Origin: Micrasema longulum
Lineage: Eukaryota; Arthropoda; Insecta; Trichoptera; Brachycentridae
Length of the DNA stretch: 64,000 nucleotides
Assembly (NCBI GenBank): GCA_022494885.1
Contig: JAGVSM010002639.1
Span: 1 to 64,000, forward strand
Reading direction: 5' to 3'
Part shown: piece by piece, positions 19,985 to 29,089 of the stretch
How positions within the stretch are numbered: position 1 is the stretch's first letter
Layout: every line of letters starts with the position of its first letter
Made by a program: the position numbers and the translations under genes
The notes under the pieces: generated by a model
Databases searched by the model: none
What the model was told of the DNA's origin: nothing
What the model saw: the letters and a program-made list of their open reading frames with translations, nothing else

Positions 19985-20145
19985 ACTCTAGACAGGGGGG
20001 TCCGATTTGTTTGCCAAGCAAAATCTAAGTGCACCTTCACTCTATTCCCGGCACTCGTCCTCCTTTCAGCATCTTTCTCATTCCTTCCATCCCCGGTAAA
20101 CATACTTCCCAGGTGCACAAATTCATGCATCGACTTCCGCATTTT
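19985..20145 (-). mobile_element. HV LINE coding fragment
   Basis: Minus strand encodes EFVHLGSMFTGDGRNEKDAE and RRTSAGNRVKV, matching the connection region downstream of YADD in other HV copies (EFVYLGSMFTIDG). A frameshift breaks the frame after this. Isolated internal piece. Confidence 0.7.
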
Positions 20146-20470
20146 ATTCGTAAGGTTGCTTCTTCCGTCGAGATCGACATCTTGGGAAATTCCGCCGTTT
20201 CAAGCCGGGTTGTTTACTGCAAACACCGCAGTCACATTAAAGCTTGCGTACACGTGTTGCTACCCTATCGATCCGCTCCCCCTGCATTATATTACTCTCC
20301 TCTCCGTACGACCCCTGCAACATTTACACAAGTTGGATGCGGAGATCGCTCGGTGGGCATAGGGCGCTCCAGGGCGGGGATTATAGCGGGAGGCGAAGAA
20401 CGCTCAAATTAATTTCCTGTAACGAATTTGAATGTCTTCACACAGTTATCGACGGTACTCATCATCCTGA
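20146..20470. other. GC-richer segment without recognisable gene
   Basis: Overlapping frames in all three forward phases (68-127 codons) at 20029-20480 reflect GC-richer composition. No motif seen in any. Confidence 0.3.
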
Positions 20471-20484
20471 GATGTTTTGAGGAT

Positions 20485-20542
20485 GAAAGATCTGTATACA
20501 AGGACATAAAGATGTGGCGGTCTGTCCTCTGTCTCTATCTCA
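20485..20542 (+). mobile_element. HV LINE 3' end scrap
   Basis: GTATACAAGGACATAAAGATGTGGCGGTCTGTCCTCTGTCTC corresponds to the CQDRVVWRSILS codons of HV. It is very degenerate. Confidence 0.4.
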
Positions 20543-20674
20543 TTTGATTACAAAATAGAAAACATTAATTTAGATGTAGTCAAATCTATTTGGAGTTATT
20601 ATGGCATTTAATGAACATATTGATGCTATGATTAGGTACTCTCTTAATACCCATCCACAATTCCTCTTTCTTCT

Positions 20675-21010
20675 TTAAATTCATATAGTGTCCATGCGGC
20701 TCGACCGTGGAATCATCTCCCATCCACCATCAAAGATGTTACCACAATATCTCTGTTTAAATCACGTCTGAAGAAACATCTCCTTTCTCTTCCTTAATCT
20801 CTCCTCCTTTCCTTTTTCCTCTTTTTTCCTTTATCCCATTGAGTCACAGTTTTGATTTAACGTAATTTATAAACAAATACATTTATTTCTATTTTTATAC
20901 ATCTTTAGCTTTTTAATCTTAATTTTCTATTGAATATGTTCTGTAACTTGAATTATAAAAATTAAACTTTTATTTTATTGGTTGGTTGGAAGAAATTGCC
21001 ATTTGGCAAT
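20675..21010 (+). pseudogene. LINE ORF2 C-terminus with 3' UTR, L2/CR1-like
   Basis: Plus frame NSYSVHAARPWNHLPSTIKD, TTISLFKSRLKKHLLSLP-stop at about 20675-20797. AARPWNHLP...FK.RLK is the standard ending of this LINE group. The UTR (20860-21010), with TTCTATTGAATATG and GAAATTGCCATTTGGCAAT, recurs in inverse orientation at 53430-53620. Terminal ATTTTATTGG follows. Confidence 0.65.
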
Positions 21011-21065
21011 AAGCCCGCCAATGTACAAATAACATTATGTACAAAAAGTTAAAAAAATAAATTAA

Positions 21066-21695
21066 CAAGTCACTAAAACTCTTGGGTTTTGTTAGCAGGA
21101 CATCTAGTGACTTTACTAATATGTTCACGGTTAAAACACTGTATTGCTCACTTGTTCGTCCTCTTTTAGGATATGCCTCCGTGATCTGGTCTCCCTTCTA
21201 TGTAGGCCGGATAAATCATATCGAATCGGTGCAACATCGTTTGCTAAGAAAAGTAGCATGGATGATTGGCCTCGAGAGGGGAGACTACACTTACGGAGAA
21301 ATGGAGTCTATGTTAAAAATCTCAAGTCTACAAAAACGTAGAAATAACATTGACTCTATATTTATGTTTAATTTACTGAATGGCTTAGTTGATGTACCAT
21401 CGTTACTGGAACAAGTGGCATTCAATGTTCCAATCCGCCGGTTGCGAAATAATAATGCGCTGTTCCTCGATCAACACAGCACAAACTATGGCTTGCATGC
21501 ACCAGTGTCCCGATTGTGTCGTTTTGTAAACTCGAGACAAGATCTGGACTTTTTTAGTGTAAGTCTTTATAGATTAAAAATCACTTAGATAGACCGGATC
21601 TTGTCATAAGGTAGTATTTTTTTTGTCCTAGCTTTAATTTAATTTTATTTTACTACTGCATAAGTACGTCAAATAAAAAAAAATAAAAAAATTAC
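21066..21695 (+). pseudogene. J1 LINE C-terminal region (168-codon open frame)
   Basis: Best preserved J1 copy. Open frame 21082-21588: MGFVSRTSSDFTNMFTVKTL, LVRPLLGYASVIWSPFYVG, HIESVQHRLLRKVAWMIGLE, MESMLKISSLQKRRNN, NGLVDVPSLLEQVAFNVPIR, STNYGLHAPVSRLCRFVNS, QDLDFFSVSLYRLKIT-stop. Post-RT region of a jockey/CR1-type polyprotein; no RT motif remains. The copy at 62750 begins at the same point (AAACTCTTRGGTTTTGTTAG), so both may share one truncation event or a duplication. Confidence 0.9.
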
Positions 21696-21884
21696 TACGG
21701 GAGAAATGGTGTGATTCGTTGGTTTAAAATTAAAAAGATCCTTTGTAAGATTCAGTCAAAATCATATATGTTTCTGGTGTTAACATAAATGAAATGAGGG
21801 TATTATGAGTAGCATGAAGCACCGTAGCATGTGACAGCAAAGTAAATTGTTTTAATTAAATTAACAATCAAATTTATTTGACAA

Positions 21885-21960
21885 TAGAATCACTATGTGG
21901 AGCGCCCTTGAGGTATTATATTACGAAAATGGCGCTATATAAGTTATACATAATAACAAT
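21885..21960 (+). mobile_element. L2A LINE 3' tail
   Basis: AGAATCACTATGTGGAGCGC, CCTTGAGGTATTATATTACG and AAAATGGCGCTATATAAG, the plus-strand equivalent of 1300-1350. Only the terminal part was copied. Confidence 0.75.
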
Positions 21961-22186
21961 AATAATTGAAGCTGTACAATGAGTTACCTGAAGAAATGAA
22001 GGAGATTGAAATGATTAAAATATTTTTAATTAATTTGAAAAAATATGTTATTGAGAAATTTTGATAAAAAAAATTGTAATGTTATTTAAAGTTTATATTT
22101 GTTCTTAAGATGTTATGAACTTACTTAATAAAGCATAAATAAACAATGAACTCAAAATTATTGCATCACCCAACTGTAACTTAAGT

Positions 22187-22216
22187 TTGATGATGTCCTA
22201 ACATGACGAAACGCGT
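22187..22216 (+). ncRNA. hammerhead-like core motif
   Basis: TTGATGA, T, stem GTC...GAC, GAAA, self-complementary ACGCGT, with GTC as potential cleavage triplet. C3 is T and no convincing stem I is visible. Probably a Penelope-type terminal-region relic. Confidence 0.35.
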
Positions 22217-22439
22217 CATATTATACACTCTAATATATATATATTTTTAAAGTAGAATTTCATAAATAAAAGTATTTTATTTTTGATACTTTACCAAATT
22301 TTAATGTGGAATTCTACCAATTAACAGCATACACAATAAAATAAGTTGTTTATTTACGTTTGAAGTAGTCGTATAAGTGTACAATTAATACTATTGATGC
22401 AGGCATACACAATGAACATTTCTCATTTAAAAATGATCA

Positions 22440-22620
22440 AGATACGTTGCAATTAGAGCATCGATGCCCTATGCACCTCTGGGTGTGGGTAGGGAAGTGA
22501 TATACAATAAAATAAACATATAGGGTTCGTTACCCTTGTGGTACTGGATATTAATTGCCCACAGTCCATAAGCGCCTTTGAGACATTTATCATAAAAACG
22601 GCGCTATATAAATTGGCCAT
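22440..22620 (+). mobile_element. L2-like 3' tail with upstream repeat
   Basis: GCCCTATGCACCTCTGGGTG, CATAAGCGCCTTTGAGACAT and ACGGCGCTATATAAATTGG. The same upstream phrase plus GCGCCTTTGAGG occurs at 35905-35995. L2 LINE or L2-mobilised SINE end. Confidence 0.6.
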
Positions 22621-22804
22621 GATCATACGAGTTCCACATCTCGGATATATTTCATAGTTAAGCTCTAGAGTAATTAAGCATTGTAATAAAAACACATGAA
22701 AAAATTGCGAGATCGTTCATTACCGCCCGGTCCATGAGCTTATAATTCTACGGTCCTAGATTAAAACAACGTAAAAATAATGATAATAAAAAAATAAGAC
22801 ATAA

Positions 22805-22900
22805 TAAAATCTTCTTCTTCTTCTTCTTCTTCTTCTGCAGCCTTATGCTCTCCACTGCTGTATGGCGGCCTCTTCCAAACGTCTCCATTCCCTTCCTATC
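22805..22900 (-). repeat. (TCT)n microsatellite and LINE-like end
   Basis: TCTTCT repeat at 22813-22836 followed by CTGCAGCCTTATGCTCTCCA. A trinucleotide tail next to conserved sequence resembles RTE-type 3' ends; on the minus strand the final codons read VIGREWRRLEEAAIQQWRA. Family not identified. Confidence 0.4.
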
Positions 22901-22929
22901 ACCCGCTTAATAAAATACTTCATGTATAT

Positions 22930-23012
22930 TATAACAGAGATCGGGAACATTTTTAAGAACGAAATATGGACACATAAGTATTTACAGGGCTTTTGACCTA
23001 TCATTGGTCCGT
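22930..23012 (+). repeat. dispersed repeat R, diverged fragment
   Basis: ATAACAGAGATCGGGAACAT, TATGGACACATAAGTATTTA and CAGGGCTTTTGACCTATCAT, followed by loss of similarity. Matches the first half of the R family. Confidence 0.5.
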
Positions 23013-23187
23013 CCTCTCCAAAAATCAAAACTTTAAAGTGAAAAATGTGTTCAATTCGTAGACTCCTGCAAGAAATGTATTTCAATTTATTTAGACTTAG
23101 CAAAAGCTTTCGACGCGATATCTACTGTAATTTACTCAATTGGCTTAAAAGCTTTTTACGTGGTAGATCACAACAAGTAAAAATATA

Positions 23188-23405
23188 TAATGATTATGAT
23201 AAAATTATAAATAAACTTATCAATAAAACTTCATGGTTTAATTTTACTTATTATTATTTTGACCAACGAGCGCTTTCGCCTAAGTAGGCATCTTCAAGAC
23301 TGGTGAATTGTTTACAACATTTATAGTTTTTTACTATTCTTAGCATATTTTGGAGATAAGATCAAATAAGTATTTTAACAGGGGACAGAAACATAAATAT
23401 GTTGT
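23188..23405 (-). repeat. foldback-element half (related to 44838-45198)
   Basis: TGATTATGATAAAATTATAA, CTTATCAATAAAACTTCATGG, GACCAACGAGCGCTTTCGCC, TAAGTAGGCATCTTCAAGAC and ATTTTGGAGATAAGATCAAA. Collinear with the reverse complement of 45198-44985. The hammerhead-like motif lies at 23268-23303 on the minus strand. The second arm is missing; a short piece of the internal region (AACTGTTTAGCAAACTAG) reappears at 23485-23503. Confidence 0.6.
23268..23303 (-). ncRNA. hammerhead-like core motif
   Basis: Minus strand TTGAAGA, T, stem GCCT-ACTT-AGGC, GAAA, self-complementary AGCGCT, then C, giving NUH = CTC. Outside, ACCA and TGGT could form a discontinuous stem I. The C3 position is T. Same motif at 44917 and 45090. 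Confidence 0.4.
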
Positions 23406-23534
23406 ATTTCGCCATGTGTTCTTTTCTCACCTTTTAAATAATAAAAGCTCAATCCCAATTTCGGTCCAAAAACTCCCAAAAATGAACTGTTTAGCAAACT
23501 AGTTGTAAATATTTATGTTTAAGCTAGCATGAAC

Positions 23535-23585
23535 ACCTGACGCGTGAGCCGAGAGTCTTGGGCATTGCACCGCGGAGGCGTCAAA
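23535..23585 (-). mobile_element. degenerate T-SINE 1 head
   Basis: Reverse complement GACGCCTCCGCGGTG then CCCAAGACTCTCGGCTCACGCGT resembles the T-SINE 1 head (CCTCCGTGGAGTAGTGGTCAAGACGCTTGACTCAC). No box B. Confidence 0.35.
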
Positions 23586-24155
23586 ATAATATTGCTAAAT
23601 ATGGTGCGTGTTTTGTTTTTATTCACGACCGTCAGGTTGCCGTTGGTACGAACCGTCCGAGGCCCGTCCGCATCACGCGAAAGTGCAAAAGACATTTTTA
23701 TCGTTTAATTTTTATTGCTAACTAATTGATTTAGTGCCGAGCCCATCTGGAGACCCGCGGGCGATAAATTTTAATATACATAAAATATATATATCAGTCT
23801 TTTCTAACCTTTTCTACCCGCGGACCTCCGGCAGATCTATAATTGAACGTAGTTATGCAGAAAGCAGCCAGCCATAGCAAAGTGAAACTGAGATAATAGC
23901 ACTTTTGTGAAAATAATGCATAATCGAATCCACACAACGGTTAGAATCACTGGCGGCTCCTGACCGAAAACATGGGCAGTGCATTTCTTTACATTTCGTC
24001 AACCTGTAACTTATATATTAAGTTCAATATTATAACAATATGACAGATCTGACGTGATAAACGGGCAAAAGTATGACAGATGACAGCCCGCGCGTCGGAA
24101 CCAGGAACGCTAAATTCGCCTAACATTATACGCACGTTATGGGATACTAAATCAA
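23586..24155. other. no gene recognised; inverted-repeat end at 23840
   Basis: AATTGAACGTAGTTATGCAG at 23841 with AAAGCAGCCAGCCATAG is one end of the element described at 34339-34780, here as a single arm (23840-23925). The rest has GC-rich patches (GTCCGAGGCCCGTCCGC at 23656-23672) but no frame. Confidence 0.4.
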
Positions 24156-24628
24156 CTACTACTACTACTACTACCATAACGCCATTTCCCCGTAGGGGTA
24201 GGCAGAGAGAAAAACGCCACACACGTCTATCCTGGCATACATTCCTAGCTTCTTCCACATTCATACATCTTGTCATACATGCCCTTCGCTTCTGTCTGCT
24301 TTTGACATGACCAGACTTAAGATTTTGGTTTATCTGATCATGCCACGTCTTCCTTGGTCGTTCTCGTCTCACGTTACCGTTCATTTTCGCCAAATATACT
24401 TGTTTTACCATTCTTTCGTCGTCCATTCGTTCTACGTGACCAAACCATCTCAGAGATACTTTCTTAATCTCATCAATTATACTTGACTCAGATTTACACT
24501 CTCGCCTGATTTCATCATTCGTCATACACTGATTTCCCACGCATTCGTCTAAGAGATCGCATTTCAACCGCGTTCACTCGGCTTTCATCCTTCATCTGCC
24601 AGTTCCATGTTTCACTTCCATACATACT
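24156..24628 (-). pseudogene. HV LINE C-terminal region, (TAG)n-tailed
   Basis: The minus frame at 24567-23989 starts MKCDLLDECVGNQCMTNDEI, then RRECKSESSIIDEIKK, SLRWFGHVERMDDERMVKQV, YLAKMNGNVRRERPRKTWHD, NLKSGHVKSRQKRRACMTRC, MNVEEARNVCQDRRVWRFS and PLRGNGVMVVVVV, where the last residues are the translated tail; the remaining codons to 23989 are flanking DNA. This is the most intact C-terminus of the (TAG) subfamily. 5'-truncated near 24628. Confidence 0.85.
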
Positions 24629-24631
24629 TCA

Positions 24632-24752
24632 CAAAAGATGGAAGATTTGTGAAATGTGGGTGTTCAAACATAGGCAGAATGGTGAATGTTACACAGTGTG
24701 CAAAGTGGCCACTTAAACCAGCCGATGACAGGTCATAAGCCCTGTAAATGCC
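24632..24752 (-). repeat. dispersed repeat R (left part of split copy)
   Basis: CTTCACAAAAGATGGAAG, AAACATAGGCAGAATGGTGA, GTGGCCACTTAAACCAGCCG and AGGTCATAAGCCCTGTAAAT. Interrupted at AAATGCC (24746-24752) and resumed at 25100 (TTGACTTCCATATTCC). Confidence 0.75.
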
Positions 24753-25099
24753 AAATGCCATGAATCCGGGCAAAGAAATTTCAGGTTTCTGGGCCTCAAA
24801 ATATTCAAAATGCTACCCAAACTTTGCAAAACCATAAACCGGATTAAATTAAATAAATTTGTAAAAAATTGGTTACTTAAATAATAAATTAATATTGTAT
24901 AACTGTATAATAAATTAACTAGTAGGTAGTAATATTATTGTTTATTTTGCATTAAAATGTCTGCCTTAAAACAGGTTGTACCTAGTTAGGTAGACTAGAC
25001 ATTATCCAGAGAAATCTATTACCTAAGTGTGTATGTAGTAGATAAAGTAATTGTTTTTTTTTTGTTAATAAATCATGATTATTATTACTAATAAATGGC
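24753..25099. mobile_element. insertion inside repeat R
   Basis: Flanked by AAATGCC (24746-24752) and AAATGGC (25093-25099), a 7-bp target duplication with one mismatch; uninterrupted R copies read GGAAGTCAAGGCATTTACAG across the site. The 340-bp insert is AT-rich, has no ORF and no terminal inverted repeat that I can see, and a T-run near 25046-25055. Class unknown. Confidence 0.55.
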
Positions 25100-25232
25100 T
25101 TGACTTCCATATTCCCTTCTCAAAAATGTTTTCCCTCTCTGTTGCAACAAAATTAAACATGAATAAATCCCTAGGGAGGAAATCCAGCTAGTCTACAAGC
25201 ATTTGGACATACTCAAAACATCGTTGAATTAT
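25100..25232 (-). repeat. dispersed repeat R (right part of split copy)
   Basis: TTGACTTCCATATTCCCTTC, TCTCTGTTGCAACAAAATTA, CCCTAGGGAGGAAATCCAGC and TACAAGCATTTGGACATACT. This piece shows that the palindrome at 26499-26658 is built from the 5' portion of R. Confidence 0.7.
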
Positions 25233-25240
25233 TATTTATT

Positions 25241-25794
25241 TTATTGACATTATTTTAAAATAATGTAGCGAAATGTGTTCGGTTTGGTTTGAGCTTCGAG
25301 ACTGAAACGTGTCCGCGAACTCTAAGTTGGGGATGACTGATGTGTATGTAGGTATACACATTTATTCCATCGAAATCGTTTTCGGGCCGAGGAAAAAATT
25401 GTAATAAGTTGGGGAGAACGTAAATATTCGGGTCATTAAGCACCCCATACACGGGTGGGTCCTAGTTGGCACAAACTTCTCTGCACCCCTCCTCACGGCC
25501 GCTGTGTACGCAATGACTCTGTGATTCGAAGGAAGGAAGGGAAAAAAGATTGGCGGTAATTTCGCGTTGAAAGAGCTATCGGCGAATTGAGATGTTTGCA
25601 TCGAATGAGGAGAGCGAGCGGAAACTGGGAAAGGCAGCTTCAAAACTGATGAACATCATCAAATTATGAAAACTGTTGCTGAAGATGAAATGGCAATCGT
25701 TAATCAAATAGGAATCAAAGCATTTTGATTTGCTAGCTACGAACCATGATCAAAACGATTCGCGAGTAATTTAATATTGATTTAATGCCTAAAT
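25241..25794. other. no gene recognised
   Basis: GC-richer at 25440-25640. Reverse frames of 65-93 codons (25255-25643) lack motifs. No repeat partner seen. Confidence 0.3.
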
Positions 25795-25874
25795 TTATTG
25801 CAACAGAGAGGAAAAACATTTCTGAGAATGGAATAAAATATCTCCTTCCTCCTCTGTCAGGAAGGAGATATTTT
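25795..25874 (+). repeat. R fragment ending in a 16-bp perfect hairpin
   Basis: ATTGCAACAGAGAGGAAAAA and CATTTCTGAGAATGGAATAA are R sequence. It runs into AAAATATCTCCTTCCT (25835-25850), loop CCTCTGTC, AGGAAGGAGATATTTT (25859-25874), a perfect 16-bp stem. Confidence 0.6.
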
Positions 25875-26174
25875 CCAGGGGCGAATAGTCTAAATAAGCG
25901 ATTTTTTATATGTATTTTTTTATTGAAAATTTTTACATAAGCATTCCTTTGAACAATTATTTGATTCCCGCCAAACTGCAAAAGCAGTTTTTTGCAGGGA
26001 TTTCTCTCTTTACATATTTTGGTAACACAATATAATATTTTTTAAATGAAAAATTAAAAAATCTCTAATATGTCAATAAAATAAAAGTTTAAAAAAATTA
26101 AATACAAGTAAATAAAGTCTTTTTTGATACCAAAATATATGAAAAATTATAAACAAACACATTTTTTAACACTG

Positions 26175-26400
26175 TTTTAAATTTTAATTTATTTCAACAG
26201 AGAGGGAAAAAGTTTTCGAGAAGAAATTAGGAAGTCTAGGCATTTACAGGGCTTATGACCTGTCATTGGCTGGTTTAAGTGGCCACTTTACACACTGTGT
26301 AACATTCACCATTCTGCCCATGTTTGAACATCCACATTTCCTCAACTCTTCCATCTGTTGACTTTTTGTGAAGTAAAAGAGCTGAAACCTTTATCACGTG
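26175..26400 (+). repeat. dispersed repeat R, copy 3 (best preserved)
   Basis: ATTTCAACAGAGAGGGAAAA, AGGCATTTACAGGGCTTATG, ACCTGTCATTGGCTGGTTTA, CACTTTACACACTGTGTAAC, CCATTCTGCCCATGTTTGAA and TTCCATCTGTTGACTTTTTG. It serves as reference for the other copies. Non-coding. Confidence 0.8.
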
Positions 26401-26498
26401 GGTGAGATTCATCCGGCTGAACCAAATCACCTACTAGGCAACGCCTGGAAACAATTTTCCAATTTTTATACTTCTTCTTTTACCAGGTAGTAATTCAA

Positions 26499-26658
26499 CA
26501 ATGTTTGATTATGTCCAAATGCTTGCAGACTGGCTGGATTTCCTCCCTAGGGAGTTGTTCATATTTAAATTTATTTCAACATTCAAATTTAAATATGAAC
26601 AACTCCCTAGGGAGGAAATCCAGCCAGTCTGCAAGCATTTGGACATAATCAAACATTG
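26499..26658. repeat. perfect 74-bp-arm palindrome
   Basis: Left arm 26499-26572 and right arm 26585-26658 are exact reverse complements over 74 bp, with a 12-nt spacer. Each arm equals the 5' portion of the R family (compare 25157-25232). The frames listed in both directions here (77 and 65 codons) are a consequence of the palindrome, not genes. Confidence 0.95.
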
Positions 26659-27389
26659 CTGTTTTAAATTGTTTGGCTGCCCTATTTTTCTTTTTACTCA
26701 CTATGCTTTGTGCACAGCTTACCATTATATTTGACATTCGATAATTAAGAAATCTTTTTAAAGAAATAAACATTATGACGGCACATCGAAATACACTGCA
26801 TGTACTTTTCTAATTTAGTACGCGACCCACCATTTAGTGCTTAGGGTTTGATGATGATGATGAAAAACTCTTGATAAGTAAAAACAAAAATATAAAATAG
26901 AGAAGGTGCGAAAAGCGAGCCTCGTGGAACACCTTTATTAAGCATTGAACTTTTTTCTATTACCATAACACGGGTACGAAAATAATTATAATTCTGCTCT
27001 TCCGCTTCCTGGATAGAGGCATAACCTATCATTAATGTGTCCATGAGTGCGAGCCTTATGGTCGAGAACGGCAATTAAAATCATTTAATTACAAATCGAA
27101 AAAATGTTATGTAAAGTTTATGCACCCCAAAAATATATTAATGTGTACTTACTCGGAAATATATAATTAAAATATTTAATGATGATAAAGCTTTATCAAC
27201 TTGATTAAAAAGTAACAGCAATGCTCTATTTTTTTTTACATAATTAGAGGCGTTTCAAATCGAACTGTCATAATAATTCAAAAATAATTTGTAAAGGGAA
27301 CTTAAAAATAAAAACAGCGTTGTCTGAATGTTTATAGACATAAAACTGGATATTAACTCCTAGGGAATAATTTACTAAGCTAAACAAAT
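26659..27389. other. no gene recognised
   Basis: AT-rich. The reverse frame 26841-27074 contains GVPRGSLFAPSLFYIFVFTYQ, which resembles the RT motif GVPQGS.L.P.LF.IF of a LINE, so 26860-27070 is probably a decayed minus-strand RT fragment. Confidence 0.4.
26860..27074 (-). pseudogene. decayed LINE RT fragment (GVPQGS-like box)
   Basis: Minus frame: MPFSTIRLALMDTLMIGYAS, then VMVIEKSSMLNKGVPRGSLF and APSLFYIFVFT. The block KGVPRGSLFAPSLFYIF matches RT motif 4 of non-LTR elements (GVPQGSVLGP.LF..YI, compare 59330). Nothing else of the RT survives. Confidence 0.5.
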
Positions 27390-27530
27390 AACAATAAAGT
27401 GGCATGGTTGCTCGGATTACAAAGGGGAAATTATTCTTATTTTGAAATAAAGCAATCTCTTAATCTGTCTTCATTGGAGAGACGTAGAACTGAGATGGAC
27501 CTTATATGCATTTTCAAAATACTTAATACT
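27390..27530 (+). pseudogene. J2 LINE coding (left part of split copy)
   Basis: MAWLLGLQRGNYSYFEIKQS, LNLSSLERRRTEMDLICIFK, ILNT: the segment equivalent to WMIGLERGDYTYGEMES..ISSLQKRR in J1. Coding breaks at about 27530 where J3 begins; the expected next segment (DVPSLL...) appears at 28262. Confidence 0.75.
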
Positions 27531-28261
27531 TCATGCTTGTTTGGTCTCCACAATATGTCACACATAAAGAAAAGTTTGAGAAAATTCAATGGACATTTCT
27601 TAGACATCTTAACTGGAGATGCAGGTATACCGATCTCAATTATATGTCTTCCTGCAAAAAACACCACTTGCTTACTTTAGAAGATCGCCGTCTACTGTTG
27701 GACATGGGGGTGCTTCATGACATACTCAGTGGACGCCTTGATAGTCCGGCTCTTTTGTCGGAGTTATCATTAAATGTCCCCGGCTACCGCACCCGTCACA
27801 CGTCGAGCTCTCTATTTCATGTGCCAGCAGTTCGTACGAACTATGCCCAGAACTCTCCACTTATACGTTTTGCTAGTGAATATAATTTGAACTTTCCCCT
27901 TATTGATCCATTTGATTGTAAAAAAATAACATTTAAAATGCGCGTCTTAAAACATTCTTTTTTGTCTTATACTTAGTTTCAATAATAAAGTTTTATTTTA
28001 TTTTATTAAATTTTATCTCTATTTCTTAATATTTTATATATATTTATATTTTCGATACCTGACACCCTCTTTCCAATATAACACCCACACACCCACCTTC
28101 TCACTCACTTACACTCACACAAACACACTAGTATGTATTGTACGTGTATTTAATGTATTTCTGAGGATATCTGTCATTGGTTTTATTCTCTGTATATGTT
28201 ATTAGTTATATGTGTATTACATGTATTACTGTTGATATCCCCAATAAATAAAATAAAATAA
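27531..28261 (+). pseudogene. J3 LINE C-terminus inserted in J2
   Basis: Open frame 27533-27976 (147 codons): VWSPQYVTHKEKFEKIQWTF, LRHLNWRCRYTDLN, LLTLEDRRLLLDMGVLHDIL, LSLNVPGYRTRHTSSSLF, RTNYAQNSPLIRFASEYN and LKHSFLSYT-stop. The 3' UTR carries CACACCCACCTTCTCACTCA and ends AATAAAATAAAATAAAATAA. The UTR recurs on the minus strand at 33320-33560. 5'-truncated right after the J2 junction. Confidence 0.85.
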
Positions 28262-28690
28262 AATAAGTGATGTCCCATCTCTGTTGCAATCAATTTCTTT
28301 TCATGTTCCCAACCGTGTCACCGGAAGTCAAAATCTACTATTTATAAAATCTTCTAAGAGCAACTTTGGTTTTTATGCCCCAATGTCCAGAATGTGTAGA
28401 TTAGTCAATTCATCACACGACTTGGAATTTTTTGGGATAGATCTTCCGGCTTTTCGTAGATCTCTTCGCGACTAAACAGTGTGGGATGAAGTTGGATTGG
28501 CATGGTTTAGCTCAAAGTTTTTGGTCTTTCGTTTTTTTAAATATATTGTATACTATTATTGTTTTGCCCTTGTTTGTCTTTGCTAAATAGTTTTATGTTC
28601 TTTTTGTTCAGTTTCTTGCATTTATGTTTCTTCATGTAACTGTTGTAATTGGCTTAGGCCGTATATATATGATAAATAAATAAATAAGCA
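28262..28690 (+). pseudogene. J2 LINE C-terminus and 3' UTR (right part of split copy)
   Basis: SDVPSLLQSISFHVPNRVTG, SKSNFGFYAPMSRMCRLVNS and FFGIDLPAFRRSLRD-stop continue the J2 protein interrupted at 27530. The 3' UTR (TTTTTGTTCAGTTTCTTGCA, GTAACTGTTGTAATTGGCTT) ends in GATAAATAAATAAATA. The same UTR occurs at 56677-56765. Confidence 0.8.
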
Positions 28691-28799
28691 ATTTAACCAA
28701 CTGGTCCAAGAAGAAAAGAAGTAGGTAAATTCACTTAGTCCCTAACGTAACTCGATTACAGACATTTTAGGTTGCTCTTTTGTCTGTGTCCGGGCGAGG

Positions 28800-28970
28800 G
28801 ACGAATACAGTTTTATATGCGAAACAGAACCAGAATCTTGGACGAGTGTTTTTGACTCAATGGCAACTCTTAAGTGAAAATTCTGAAATTGGAAATCGGG
28901 CGGCGATAAGTCCGCCTCGTAGTATATTAGTTGGCGCATTTGCCTATCACTCTTATGGATTCCATTAAGG
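28800..28970 (+). repeat. dispersed repeat with tRNA-like 3' part, copy 2
   Basis: GAAACAGAACCAGAATCTTG, ACGAGTGTTTTTGACTCAAT and AGTGAAAATTCTGAAATTGG match 16480-16560; TTAGTTGGCGCATTTGCC resembles a pol III box A. Confidence 0.5.
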
Positions 28971-29089
28971 GAAGGTGGTCTGAGATGGCATACATTTAAA
29001 AAAAACCATAATGAATTTTAAACAACTAGTAATTGATTATCGCAATCTGTTATATTATAAAAAAGAACACAATAAAATAATTCTACACA

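Noticed and set aside
20029..20480. Overlapping forward frames of 68-127 codons as a gene
   Set aside because: The left part is antisense of an HV fragment and the remaining frames show no motif or codon preference.
24080..24310. Forward frame with a polythreonine run
   Set aside because: It is the antisense of the HV LINE end and its (CTA)n tail.
26501..26773. Two protein frames on opposite strands with the same peptide (MFDYVQMLADWLDFLPRELF)
   Set aside because: Both are produced by the perfect palindrome at 26499-26658; the identical peptide on both strands is a symmetry effect, not duplicated genes.
27399..27680. 93-codon frame as a single protein
   Set aside because: It runs across the J2/J3 insertion boundary; the second half is out of frame J3.
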